Positions 43,518 to 52,158 are shown, numbered from the stretch's first letter. The stretch is 64,000 nt of DNA from Devosia lacusdianchii (GCF_022429625.1 NZ_CP092483.1:3348001-3412000); one strand, 5' to 3'. The notes: generated by a model not told the origin, from the letters alone. Translations and numbers: made by a program.

Positions 43518-44060
43518 TTAGGAGCTCTGGCTGCCATTGGCGATACCGAATGGCGGCGACCAGCTTGCCACAAAGCTGAGCCCGATAAAGGCGCTGAACC
43601 CCATCCAGGCCAGGCCAGGCAGCATGATCCAGGCCGCGCGCGGCGATACCTCGCCGGTGCGGGCGGCAGCACCCAGTCCGACGAGGAGCAGCAGCATAGC
43701 CACGATGCTCAGCATCAGCGAATCGAGCGGCGTCACCACGAACGGGAACGCGATCGTGCCGGCCATCAATGCCACCAGCCACCAACCGGCGACCCGGCCC
43801 TGGCGACCCTCACGCGCCACCATCCAGCGCGCAATGCCGAACAGCGGCAGGCTGCCGATATGCAGCGCCCCACCGACCCAGCCAGGCAGTCCGAATGGTG
43901 AAAAGAACAGCGGCAAGGCGCCATTCATCTCGGCAATGCCATTGGCAATGACGAAAACCGCCAGCGGCAAAGCCGCGCTCAGTACCAATCCGAGAACGTC
44001 GTTCCGGTCCGCATTGAGTACCCGTTGCCGGGTCAGTCTGGCCGCTATGCTGGTCGCCAT
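43518..44060 (-). CDS. TspO/MBR-like membrane protein
   Basis: A 180-residue protein with five predicted spans. Fragments fit the TspO/MBR tryptophan-rich sensory family: LFFSPFGLPGWVGGALHIG after the first span and AAWIMLPGLAWMGFSAFIGLSFVA in the last two. The tryptophan content is lower than usual for TspO, so the call is moderate. TspO proteins bind tetrapyrroles. Confidence 0.6.
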   Translation of the reverse strand: MATSIAARLTRQRVLNADRNDVLGLVLSAALPLAVFVIANGIAEMNGALPLFFSPFGLPGWVGGALHIGSLPLFGIARWMVAREGRQGRVAGWWLVALMAGTIAFPFVVTPLDSLMLSIVAMLLLLVGLGAAARTGEVSPRAAWIMLPGLAWMGFSAFIGLSFVASWSPPFGIANGSQSS

Positions 44061-44150
44061 GTCAGGCTCCCGCTGTTTGACATTGCCTGTCGAAACAATG
44101 GCGCAAACGCCAAAAGGGTTCCGCTTACGTCAATAGCGAGGGGTGTCCGC

Positions 44151-44354
44151 TCAGGGTCGCGGGCGGGACTGGTCTATGGCACGGGTCGGGGGCAGACGCG
44201 TAAATTCGAGCTCGATCGCGACGTCGATGGCCTCTTCGATCTGGTGGGCGATCTCGACCGCGCCGCAATGCTGGCGCGGCAGCGTGAACAGCGCTTGTTC
44301 CAACTGATCCCGCACTTCACGGGCCAGCGCCTTGGTCTCGTTCTCGTGGCTCAT
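44151..44354 (-). CDS. Small uncharacterised protein
   Basis: A 67-residue acidic/helical product (MSHENETKALAREVRDQLEQALFTLPRQHCGAVEIAHQIEEAIDVAIELEFTRLPP). No family recognised. It sits alone between the TspO-like and SIS genes. Being short and unconserved from inspection, it may not be a gene. Confidence 0.4.
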   Translation of the reverse strand: MSHENETKALAREVRDQLEQALFTLPRQHCGAVEIAHQIEEAIDVAIELEFTRLPPTRAIDQSRPRP

Positions 44355-44472
44355 GATCGGACATTGGAGACGCGATTATGGCGGCCGTTAGGCACTTTGC
44401 CCATCCAATTTTAGGCAAAATGCGTCCGATTCGACGGGCGCTGAAGACGCCCGTCGCTAAGTAGCTGAGACC

Positions 44473-45267
44473 CTAGCCTTCCTTGGCCATCGAGCGTTTG
44501 AACTGCGGCAGGTGCTTGGTCTGGGCGTCCAGCATTTTCTCGCGATACTGGCCATAGATGATGTCGGTATCGTGCAGGGTGACCCCCGCAATGGTGGGCG
44601 AAGCGAACACCGGCAGCTCGATATTGCGATCGGCCAGCTTCTGGGCCGTGCGCGCCACCAGCTCGTGCATGTTGATCATCGCCAGCACGGTCGAAGCGCC
44701 CGACACCGGCCGGCTCCAACCCTTGATATCGACGATCGCATCCTCGATCGGCGCGCAGGTATCAATGACGATATCAGCCGCATCGGCGAGCCGCTTGCCC
44801 GAAGAATGCGTGGCTGGCTTATCGAGATTGGCCTTGGCGGTGATGGCGACCACCGTCAGCCCGCGCTTCCTAGCATAGATGGCGGTGTCGATCCCCGAGG
44901 CATTGCGGCCCGAATGGCCGAAGATCACGATCGTATCGCCGGCGTTGAGCGGCTGATGGTCGAGGAACTTCTCGGCATAGTTCTCGGTCCGCTCCAGCCA
45001 CAGCAGCTCGCGCACGCCGCCCGCACCCAGGATATTGTGCCACATGACGCGCGGATCGGTCAGCGGATTGAAGCCCAGATAGGAGCCGTAGCGCGGATAG
45101 GTTTCCTGCACCGGCAACACCGAATGGCCCGAGCCATAGAGATGCACGAGGCCGCCATTGGCGAGCGTTTCGCTCATGGCAGCCGACGCCTTTTCATAGG
45201 CCGCCTCATTATCGGCGCCGGCCTGCTCGGCGAGCTTGAGGAGTTTGCTGATATAGAGCGTCGACAT
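44473..45267 (-). CDS. SIS-domain sugar isomerase-family protein
   Basis: A 264-residue sugar isomerase domain protein (UPF0309-like). LVHLYGSGHSVLPVQE and DTIVIFGHSGRNASGIDTAIYARKRGLTVVAITAK are SIS phosphosugar-binding elements, though no full-size isomerase partner is fused. As the last gene of the sugar operon it likely handles an internalised amino sugar or phosphosugar. Start at 45267. A GACGGGCG / CGCCCGTC hairpin lies just past the stop. Confidence 0.85.
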   Translation of the reverse strand: MSTLYISKLLKLAEQAGADNEAAYEKASAAMSETLANGGLVHLYGSGHSVLPVQETYPRYGSYLGFNPLTDPRVMWHNILGAGGVRELLWLERTENYAEKFLDHQPLNAGDTIVIFGHSGRNASGIDTAIYARKRGLTVVAITAKANLDKPATHSSGKRLADAADIVIDTCAPIEDAIVDIKGWSRPVSGASTVLAMINMHELVARTAQKLADRNIELPVFASPTIAGVTLHDTDIIYGQYREKMLDAQTKHLPQFKRSMAKEG

Positions 45268-45286
45268 CTGGTGAGCCTTTCTGAAA

Positions 45287-46033
45287 CTACACGTAGAGGG
45301 TGGAGCGGATTTCGTAGCGGTCCGCCCGCATGATGGAGAGGGCGAACTCGAATGGGCCATTGCGATCGAAGGTGATGCGCTCGACCTCGAAGGCCGGCGT
45401 ATCCGCCGGCAGTTCGATCAATTCGGCATCGGCTGCCGGCACACTGCCGACGCGATAGACCTCCTTGGCCTTGACCGGATCGATGCTGCAATTGTCCTTG
45501 AGCCAGCGATAGAGCGAGCTGATACCAGGCGCCGCATCATAGAGGCCCGGCACCCGTCCAGCCGGCAGATGTGTCGTCTGGATGCCGATGGGCATGCCAT
45601 TGCCCAGCCACAGCCGGCGCAACTGCACGATCGAGCTGCCCGCCGCCACTTCCAGTGCCTCAGCCATGACGTCGGTGGCGTCGAGCATCTGCACGCCCAG
45701 CAGCCGCGTGCCCGGCTCCAGCGCCAGCGTGCGCATTTCGTCGGTGAAGCTGGTCAGCCCGCGCACGCCCGCCACCATGGTCGCCGAGCGCACGAAGGTG
45801 CCGCGTCCATGCTCGCGCCGCAGCATGCCGGCTTCCTCGAGATTGCGCAGCGCATGCCGCAGCGTGATGCGGGAAATACCCAGCATGTCGCCCAGCCGGT
45901 CCTCATTGGGGATTTGCGACCCCGCCGACCATTCCCCGCTCTCGATCAGCCCGCGCAGCGCCATTTCGGCCTGGTGCCAGAGTGGCTCGGGGCGGTTGCG
46001 GTCCGGCCGTTGCAGGCCCTGTGGTTCATCCAT
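45287..46033 (-). CDS. GntR-family (HutC/UTRA) regulator
   Basis: The 248-residue protein has a GntR winged helix (LWHQAEMALRGLIESGEWSAGSQIPNEDRLGDMLGISRITLRHALRNLEEAGMLRREHGRGTFV) and a UTRA effector domain ending with a segment that would bind a small sugar phosphate. Its start overlaps the end of the kinase gene by eight bases. A near-perfect palindrome (GTTATGACGTTATAAC at 50212-50227) upstream of the operon is a plausible operator. Confidence 0.9.
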   Translation of the reverse strand: MDEPQGLQRPDRNRPEPLWHQAEMALRGLIESGEWSAGSQIPNEDRLGDMLGISRITLRHALRNLEEAGMLRREHGRGTFVRSATMVAGVRGLTSFTDEMRTLALEPGTRLLGVQMLDATDVMAEALEVAAGSSIVQLRRLWLGNGMPIGIQTTHLPAGRVPGLYDAAPGISSLYRWLKDNCSIDPVKAKEVYRVGSVPAADAELIELPADTPAFEVERITFDRNGPFEFALSIMRADRYEIRSTLYV

Positions 46034-46901
46034 GTCCCGTCCTCCAAGCCGGCCCCATTGCCCCGGCAAATGCCGCCCCGATCAGTCCAGCGCCCGGCCC
46101 ATGCCGCGCTGCCAGCAACTCCACCTGCCGCAGGTGCGGCGGCAGGTGCCGGACCATCCCCGCTTCGATCAGCGGCGCCAATACATCGAACGCCTCCGCC
46201 ACCCCGCCCGCCAGAATGACCGCCCGCGGCGCCAGCAGCGCCACCGCGCCGGCCAGCGCCGTACCCAGTATCCGCATCGGACGCTGCAGCGCCGACGCGG
46301 CCGGATTGCCGTCGCGCGCCGCCACGATCAGCGCAGCGCCACTGGCAAGGCCGAGCGATTTGGCCAACCGGTCCAGCGCCCGCCCCGAACATTGCCGCTC
46401 CAGCCAGCCGCTGACATCCTCGCCCGGATCTTCGGCATCAACAGACGCCCAACCAAACGAGCACGCCGCCCCCATCGTCCCGCTGACGATGGTACCACCA
46501 GCCAGCACCGCCGAGCCGATCCCCGTTCCGATCGCCAGCAGGATCGCATCGGCAAGGCCGCTGGCAGCGCCGGCGCGCACTTCGGCGAGCAGGCTGAGCT
46601 GGGCATCATTGCCCAGCCCGATCGAAACCCCCGGAAACGCCGCGCTGAGGTCGAACCCGTCGAGATAGGACAGATTGGGCACCCAGCGACAGGTCGCGCC
46701 CTCCGCAAGCCCCGGAATACCCAGCCCAAGCGCCGTCGCGCCATGCTCAGCCAGATGCGCGCGCACCAGTGCCACAAACTCATCCCGCGTCGCCGGCGCC
46801 GCCACATTGGCGACAGGGCGCACCGCCGCCGGATCGCCCATTGGCGCAGCCCCGACACGGCAGCGCGTTCCACCCAGATCGATGGCAAGAACCGTGCTCA
46901 T
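46026..46901 (-). CDS. ROK-like sugar kinase
   Basis: A 291-residue kinase-like protein: MSTVLAIDLGGTRCRVGAAP (ATP-phosphate 1), the catalytic-Asp region GLGNDAQLSLLAE and GIGSAVLAGGTIV. The zinc-binding CXCGXXGC signature of most ROK kinases is missing (the place reads GAACSFGW... with no Cys cluster). It may still phosphorylate a sugar, but it is atypical. It overlaps the upstream permease by four bases and the GntR gene by eight. Confidence 0.82.
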   Translation of the reverse strand: MSTVLAIDLGGTRCRVGAAPMGDPAAVRPVANVAAPATRDEFVALVRAHLAEHGATALGLGIPGLAEGATCRWVPNLSYLDGFDLSAAFPGVSIGLGNDAQLSLLAEVRAGAASGLADAILLAIGTGIGSAVLAGGTIVSGTMGAACSFGWASVDAEDPGEDVSGWLERQCSGRALDRLAKSLGLASGAALIVAARDGNPAASALQRPMRILGTALAGAVALLAPRAVILAGGVAEAFDVLAPLIEAGMVRHLPPHLRQVELLAARHGPGAGLIGAAFAGAMGPAWRTGHG

Positions 46902-47749
46902 CCCTTGACCCCACTCGAGACGATGGAGTCCACGAAGAACCGCTGCAGGAACACGAACAACAACACCGGCGGCAGTACCGCCATCGTGGCGCCGGCCATG
47001 ACCAGCCCGGTATTCATCGCCCCGCGATTGTAGCTCAACAGCCGCGAGAGCGAGATAACGATGGGATATTGCTCGGTCTGCCCCTGCAGCACCGTCAGCG
47101 GCCACAGATAGCTGTTCCAGTGATAGACGAAGGCGAACAGCGTCAGCGCCGCAATGGCCGGCATCACCGAAGGCGCCACCACCTTGAACAGGATGCGCAT
47201 CTCGCTGGCGCCATCCACACGCGCCGCGTCGATCAGCTCGTCGGGCACGCCCTTGATATATTGCCGCATCAGGAAAATGCCGAAGGCATTGGCCAGGTTT
47301 GGCACGATGACGCCGATCAGGCTGGCATTGAGCCCGAGATACCCGGTGATCCGATAAAGCGGAATGAGCGTGACGATGGGCGGCAGGAACATGGCCGCGA
47401 TCAGCACGGCAAACAGGGCCTCGCGCCCCCTGAACCGGTACTTGGCGAACGCATAGCCCGCCATCAGGCTGGTGACGATGATCGCCGCCGTGGTGACCGT
47501 GGCGATCACAGCCGAATTGACCAGCGAACGCCCCAGGCTCACCACATCGGCAACCTCGGCATAGGCACTGAGGTTCGGCGTTGCCGGCAGCCATACCGGC
47601 GGCACCTGCATGCTTTCCTGCGGCGTCTTGAGACTGGATAGCACCATCCAGACCATGGGAAATGCAGCCACCACCGCGACCACGATGATCAGCAGCGTCA
47701 GCAACCCTTCCTGCGGCGAAGCGAAAATGCGTGGCCGGGCGGCGCTCAT
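46898..47749 (-). CDS. Sugar ABC transporter permease, MalG-type
   Basis: A 283-residue permease with six spans and the EAA loop (DELIDAARVDGASEMRILFKVVAPSVMPAI), belonging to the CUT1 family. Overlaps the next permease by four bases and the kinase by four, so all five genes of the operon are coupled. Confidence 0.92.
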   Translation of the reverse strand: MSAARPRIFASPQEGLLTLLIIVVAVVAAFPMVWMVLSSLKTPQESMQVPPVWLPATPNLSAYAEVADVVSLGRSLVNSAVIATVTTAAIIVTSLMAGYAFAKYRFRGREALFAVLIAAMFLPPIVTLIPLYRITGYLGLNASLIGVIVPNLANAFGIFLMRQYIKGVPDELIDAARVDGASEMRILFKVVAPSVMPAIAALTLFAFVYHWNSYLWPLTVLQGQTEQYPIVISLSRLLSYNRGAMNTGLVMAGATMAVLPPVLLFVFLQRFFVDSIVSSGVKG

Positions 47750-48693
47750 GCTCGCTCCTCCCGGCTGCGCGCCAGGGCGAAGAGCAGCGTGATGGCCACG
47801 ACCAGTGCCAGCATCAGGGTCACCGCCATGGCCGAGCCCAGCCCGCCCTGGGCCCGCTCGATGCCGACACGGCGGATATGATAGGTCAGCACATTGGTCG
47901 AGTTGACCGGCCCGCCCTGCGTGATCAAAGCCACCGGCTCGAACACCTGCACGGCATTGATGACGGCGATCACGGCCGAAAACAGCAGCGTATTGCTCAG
48001 CAGCGGCAGGGTAATGGCGTGGAATTGCCGCCACGCCGAAGCGCCGTCCATCCGCGCCGCCTCATAAAGTGTCGGCGGAATCTGGGTCAGTCCGGCCACG
48101 GCCAGCACGGTGAAATAGCCCACCTGCTGCCACACATTGAGCACCACCAGCGATACCAGCGCCGTCGATGGCGACGATAGCCACGGCTGCGGCCCGATGC
48201 CGACCCAGCCCAGCATCTGGTTGATCGGCCCTTCGGTGGGTGAATAGAGCTTCGACCACACCAAAGCCACCGCGATCATCGGCACCATATAGGTGGAAAA
48301 CAGCACCGTGCGCAGCATGATGCCGCCGGGGGCCAGCCGCTGGTGCACCAGCAGGCCCAGCGCCACCGATAGCGGCACGATCACGACCACCGACAGGCCG
48401 GTATAGACGGCGGTATTGACCAGCGCCGCCTTGAAGTCACGGCCGACTGAACTTGACCCGAAGATCGCGAAGAAATTGTCGAGCCCTACGAACTGCGCCG
48501 TTTCGAAGCCGGTCTGCGTCGACCAATCCTGAAACGCCAGCCAGATGGTCAGCGCCATCGGCAGCAGCACGAAGACCCCGATCAGGCCCGTGGCCGGCGC
48601 CAGCATGGCAATCGCCGATCTGTGATGGATGCGCTGCATGAGGGTCCGGGGAGAAGGAGTATCGGGATTCTCAGTCGTCTCGGGAGGAATCAT
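47746..48693 (-). CDS. Sugar ABC transporter permease, MalF-type
   Basis: A 315-residue permease (six spans) with EAA loop YEAARMDGASAWRQFHAITLPLLSNTL. ATG at 48693 is used; another ATG at 48639 lacks a better ribosome-binding site. Coupled to the downstream permease by ATGA. Confidence 0.92.
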   Translation of the reverse strand: MIPPETTENPDTPSPRTLMQRIHHRSAIAMLAPATGLIGVFVLLPMALTIWLAFQDWSTQTGFETAQFVGLDNFFAIFGSSSVGRDFKAALVNTAVYTGLSVVVIVPLSVALGLLVHQRLAPGGIMLRTVLFSTYMVPMIAVALVWSKLYSPTEGPINQMLGWVGIGPQPWLSSPSTALVSLVVLNVWQQVGYFTVLAVAGLTQIPPTLYEAARMDGASAWRQFHAITLPLLSNTLLFSAVIAVINAVQVFEPVALITQGGPVNSTNVLTYHIRRVGIERAQGGLGSAMAVTLMLALVVAITLLFALARSREERA

Positions 48694-48723
48694 TTCCGAG
48701 TTGGGCACGGCCGCGCGACAATC

Positions 48724-48847
48724 CACCGCGCGGTTCCTCCCCCTTGACGGGGGAGGCTAGGAGGGGGTGTTGAGAGCCCCGGTATCGGGGCTTACCCCAC
48801 CCCCACCCTTGATCCCTCCCCGCAAGGGGGAGGGTGTCGACTGCAAC
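48724..48847. repeat. Intergenic hairpin repeat (CCCTCCCC family), copy 4
   Basis: CCACCGCGC, CCTCCCCC-TTGA-CGGGGGAGG, GCCCCGGTATCGGGGC, CCCTCCCCGCAAGGGGGAGGG and CGACTG, in the same order as copy 3 at 41.8 kb. It lies in the gap between the binding-protein gene and the MalF-type permease gene. Confidence 0.82.
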
Positions 48848-48861
48848 ATCTACCCAGCCAA

Positions 48862-50157
48862 CTACTTCGCGTTGCGCTCAAGAATCTCGGTCGCATCCGC
48901 CTGGGCATTGGCCTGCGCATCGGCGGCACTGACCTGGCCGAACTGCAGCGCCTCCAGCGTCTGCTGCAGCGATTCCGAGAATTCCTGACCGCCGAGCACG
49001 GTCGGAAATGGCTTGGCGTCAGCCAGCGGGCCGGTATAGCCAGCAAGGAACGGATCGCTGCTCAGGCGTTCGGCGAAGGCCACCCCGTCAGATGTCCGCG
49101 ACGGCAGGATGCCCATCGACATCAGGATTTCGCCCATGGCCGAGGCGCCATTGGCGCCCGAATCCGGTCCGTTGAGCCACTCGAGGAACGTCCAGGCGGC
49201 CGCCTGCTCTTCCGCGTCCGCTTGGGCATTGACCACGGTCATCCACGAATACGAGATCGACCGCGCCGTGTCGCCCGATGGGCCCACCGGGATCGGCGCG
49301 GTGGCGATATCGGCATAGGCATCGCCCATGCCGGCCTTGAGCGCCGATTCCCACCAATTGGCCATGATGATCATGCCGGTCTTGCCCGAGACGAAATTGT
49401 CGAGGAACGGCCCGGTCGTATTGGCGTCGGCCGTCGCCATGGCCGGGTCGGCATAGCCCGAGGTAATGAGCTTTTCGTAGAGCTCGAACGTCTCCTTGGC
49501 CGCCGCGCTGTCGAGCACCGGCTTGCCGTCGACCACCAGATCGCCGCCATTGGAAACCAGCAGCGACGCGAACGGGTGCAACACGCCGGCGGCCCACGAA
49601 TTGATCAGCCCAAAACCCTGCTGGCCCTTGGATGCATCGGTGAGCTTTTCTGCCGCCGCCAGGAATTCGTCCCAGGTCTTGGGCGGCTCGGCTATACCGG
49701 CTTCGAGGAATAGGCGCTTGTTGTAGTTGAGTGCGTAGACGTCGATCTCGTTGGGAATGCCATAGAGCGAGCCACCCGCGCTGGCAGCGCTGACCACGCC
49801 CGCCGGCCAATTCGCCGCCACGCCTTCTGCCACCTCGGCCGGAGCCGGAGCGACCAGCGCGTCGCGTGCCAGGTCGGGCAGCCACGCATCATAAATGCCG
49901 GCAATCGTCGCGCCCCCTGCCCCGCCGCCCGACGTGCGCAGCGTGGTCAGGAGATCGCCAAACGGCACGGCGCGGACGGTGATCGCATCATTAGGGTGGC
50001 TCTCGCTGTACTTTTCGATCGCCGCTTCCAGCAGGGTCACCGTCTCGGGCGACCAGTGCGTCAGAAACGAAATGTCGGCCGCCTGCGTCATCGCGGTGCC
50101 AGACACCAGGACAGTCGCCACGCCAGCCAGGCGGCGGATAGCCCTAACGTAATGCAT
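48862..50157 (-). CDS. Sugar ABC transporter substrate-binding protein
   Basis: A 431-residue extracellular solute-binding protein of family 1. A signal peptide (MHYVRAIRRLAGVATVLVSGTAMTQA) precedes ADISFLTHWSPETVTLLEAAIEKY. The start at 50157 has AGGGGAGAAG. First gene of the operon (binding protein, two permeases, kinase, GntR, SIS). No ATP-binding subunit is encoded in the operon or anywhere else in this window. Confidence 0.92.
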   Translation of the reverse strand: MHYVRAIRRLAGVATVLVSGTAMTQAADISFLTHWSPETVTLLEAAIEKYSESHPNDAITVRAVPFGDLLTTLRTSGGGAGGATIAGIYDAWLPDLARDALVAPAPAEVAEGVAANWPAGVVSAASAGGSLYGIPNEIDVYALNYNKRLFLEAGIAEPPKTWDEFLAAAEKLTDASKGQQGFGLINSWAAGVLHPFASLLVSNGGDLVVDGKPVLDSAAAKETFELYEKLITSGYADPAMATADANTTGPFLDNFVSGKTGMIIMANWWESALKAGMGDAYADIATAPIPVGPSGDTARSISYSWMTVVNAQADAEEQAAAWTFLEWLNGPDSGANGASAMGEILMSMGILPSRTSDGVAFAERLSSDPFLAGYTGPLADAKPFPTVLGGQEFSESLQQTLEALQFGQVSAADAQANAQADATEILERNAK

Positions 50158-50211
50158 GAATCTTCTCCCCTCTCGCTCCGGCCAGCCTTCCGCCAACCGA
50201 TAGGTATTAGT

Positions 50212-50227
50212 GTTATGACGTTATAAC
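50212..50227. promoter_or_regulatory. Palindromic operator candidate upstream of the sugar operon
   Basis: GTTATGACGTTATAAC: reverse complement differs at a single pair of bases. It lies 55 bases before the binding-protein start, where the encoded GntR/UTRA regulator would be expected to bind. Confidence 0.5.
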
Positions 50228-50345
50228 GACTTAATCAATCGGATTCTTGGCGCGATATGCGTCCGGGCAAGAGAACTTTCTTGCCGCTGTCGGCCCGCGT
50301 GGGTTTCGCCCGTCCTCGGATCAAGACGCACGCGCGGAGGATCCA

Positions 50346-50747
50346 ATGATAGCGACAATTTCCATCGGCCTACCCATAGAGAGCCGTCGGCGGGCCTGTG
50401 ACTTTTACCGCAAGGCCCTCGGGCTTGAGATGGTGGGCGAGATCGACAAGGACGGCATGTCCGAGCCCCTGCAATTCGCGCTCGATACGCATACGCGCCT
50501 GACGCTCATTCCCCATGTCGGCTTCGGCTGGATGGTTGGCGACATCAGGCGCGCCCCGGGTGGCAAGAGCGAGTGCCTGCTGACACTGCAGGTCGAGACC
50601 TTGGAAGAGGTTCGGCGCGTGTTCAAGAGCTGCATCGACGCGGGCGCCAAGGCGATCGAAGAGCCCATCCAGAAGGATTGGGGCTATGTCGCCATTATCG
50701 CCGATCCCGACACGCATCTGTGGATGATCGCCGCCAATCTGTGGTGA
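50346..50747 (+). CDS. VOC-family (glyoxalase-like) protein
   Basis: A 133-residue vicinal-oxygen-chelate protein (IGLPIESRRRACDFYRKALGLEMVG ... EPIQKDWGYVAIIADPDTHLWMIAANL). One betaalpha-beta-beta-beta repeat pair forms the metal site in a dimer. Family members include glyoxalases and resistance proteins. GGAGG precedes the ATG. Confidence 0.85.
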   Translation: MIATISIGLPIESRRRACDFYRKALGLEMVGEIDKDGMSEPLQFALDTHTRLTLIPHVGFGWMVGDIRRAPGGKSECLLTLQVETLEEVRRVFKSCIDAGAKAIEEPIQKDWGYVAIIADPDTHLWMIAANLW

Positions 50748-50767
50748 TGGCGACGACTGGCTTCGCA

Positions 50768-51127
50768 TCATCGTGTCTGCCGGCCCGGAGAGGCGCGCTT
50801 TCCGGCGACGAGGCCATGGGACCGCGCCACGCACGCCGTCAGATCGATTTGCGCCAGATCGACAGTCGCCGACACCCGCACCCAGTGCCCCCTCGGGAAA
50901 TAGGGCGCCTGCGCGACGCCGAGCAGGGCCGTGAGTCCCTCGAATGCTTCAGGCGGGCACTTGAAGATGATTGCCGCCAAGCCGTCTTCCGCTAGCGCGT
51001 GCGTGGCGAAGATCTTCCTGTTGACTTTGGCCAATCGGGCACCCCATTGATCGTGCAGGCTGCTCCCCTCAAGGGCAGCGGCAAACGCGTCGAACGCCGC
51101 CACGGTGAACAGATCGATGTCAGTCAA
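50768..51127 (-). CDS. MmcQ/YjbR-family protein
   Basis: A 119-residue MmcQ/YjbR protein (DUF419), with FKCPPEAFEGLTAL and PYFPRGHWVRVSATVDLAQIDL. A DNA-binding-like fold of unknown role. The TTG at 51127 has GGAGG nine bases upstream. The start overlaps the ATG of the divergent regulator gene at 51117. Confidence 0.8.
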   Translation of the reverse strand: MTDIDLFTVAAFDAFAAALEGSSLHDQWGARLAKVNRKIFATHALAEDGLAAIIFKCPPEAFEGLTALLGVAQAPYFPRGHWVRVSATVDLAQIDLTACVARSHGLVAGKRASPGRQTR

Positions 51128-51773
51128 CGGCCCTATCCTCCACGAATGGCAGTACGTCCAGCGCGGCACACGCGATATTGTGGTCCTGCCCGACGGTTGC
51201 CGCGACCTGATCATTCGCATTCCGCCCGATGGCAAACCCGCGCTGCTGTATCCAGAACTCGATGACCGCGCTGTGCAGGTCTGCCTCGCCCCCGGCGCGC
51301 GCCTGTTCGGCTTCCGGCTGCGCCCGGGGGCACGTTTCCCCACAGCCCTGCTGCGTCAATTGCGGCACGAGTTCACGCAGCACCTCGACGACGACCGGAT
51401 GCGGCATCTCGCCCGCGACGCTATCCACGCCGAAACGGACCTGGGGGATGAATTGCTGGGCGCCATCCAGTCGACCTCCAGTGTCGATGCCGCGGCGCGC
51501 CGGCTGGGCGTATCTGTCCGCACGCTGCACCGTCACCTCCTCCACGTGACCGACCGCCCGCCCTCGTTCTGGTTCGATCTGGCGCGGGCACGGCGGGCGC
51601 TGGCGGCGCTGGCATCCGAGGCGGGTCTGGCGGAAATCGCCGCCGACGCCGGCTATGCCGACCAGCCCCACATGACGCGCTCCTTCCGTTACCGTTTCGG
51701 CGCCACCCCGGCTCGCTTCCGCGCCGACGCCCGCCTCATGCGCCTCGCGGGGCATTCGGGCTTTGCTGGATAA
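51117..51773 (+). CDS. AraC-family regulator (DUF6597 N terminus)
   Basis: A 218-residue regulator with an N-terminal GPILHEWQYVQRGTRDIVVLPDGCRDLIIRI domain (DUF6597-type) and a C-terminal AraC HTH pair (SVDAAARRLGVSVRTLHRHLL ... AGLAEIAADAGYADQPHMTRSFRYRFGATPARFR). Its end overlaps the convergent VOC gene by 38 bases. The start overlaps that of the divergent MmcQ gene. Confidence 0.85.
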   Translation: MSVNGPILHEWQYVQRGTRDIVVLPDGCRDLIIRIPPDGKPALLYPELDDRAVQVCLAPGARLFGFRLRPGARFPTALLRQLRHEFTQHLDDDRMRHLARDAIHAETDLGDELLGAIQSTSSVDAAARRLGVSVRTLHRHLLHVTDRPPSFWFDLARARRALAALASEAGLAEIAADAGYADQPHMTRSFRYRFGATPARFRADARLMRLAGHSGFAG

Positions 51774-52158
51774 ACCGGGCATATTCGGCGCTGGGCGGGA
51801 TCGCCTTGTGGCAATAGACCAGCACGCCCGCCGGATCGAGCACGCCAAAGCCCCGATCCCCCCAGGGATTATCGGCCAGCGGAACCACGATGTTTGCGCC
51901 TGCCGCAGCCATGCGCGTATGCATGCCGTCGACGTCATCGACCACCAGGTTCAGCATCCCGCCGCCCGAAAAGGGCGCGACGCCTTCGCGCGGCTCCATG
52001 AACCCCACTTCGGGCGCATCAGCCTGCTTGCCCAGCCGCACCAGCACATACCAGCCACAGTCGAACGGACACCAGGTATCGAAGTGCCGCTCGTAAAAAG
52101 CGCGGGCCGCCGCGACATCGGGCGTTACAAAAGTTGTCGACGATGATTGGACGCTCAT
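51736..52158 (-). CDS. VOC-family (glyoxalase/bleomycin-resistance-like) protein
   Basis: A 140-residue VOC protein: FVTPDVAAARAFYERHFDTWCPF ... MLNLVVDDVDGMHTRMAAAGANIV ... WGDRGFGVLDPAGVLVYCHK. Full length. The C-terminal end overlaps the AraC gene by 38 bases on opposite strands. Confidence 0.85.
   Translation of the reverse strand: MSVQSSSTTFVTPDVAAARAFYERHFDTWCPFDCGWYVLVRLGKQADAPEVGFMEPREGVAPFSGGGMLNLVVDDVDGMHTRMAAAGANIVVPLADNPWGDRGFGVLDPAGVLVYCHKAIPPSAEYARFIQQSPNAPRGA

Noticed and set aside
44434..44460. Terminator of the sugar operon
   Set aside because: The GACGGGCG/CGCCCGTC hairpin lies in the right place past the SIS gene, but the leftward strand has no T-run, so it is noted only as a hairpin.
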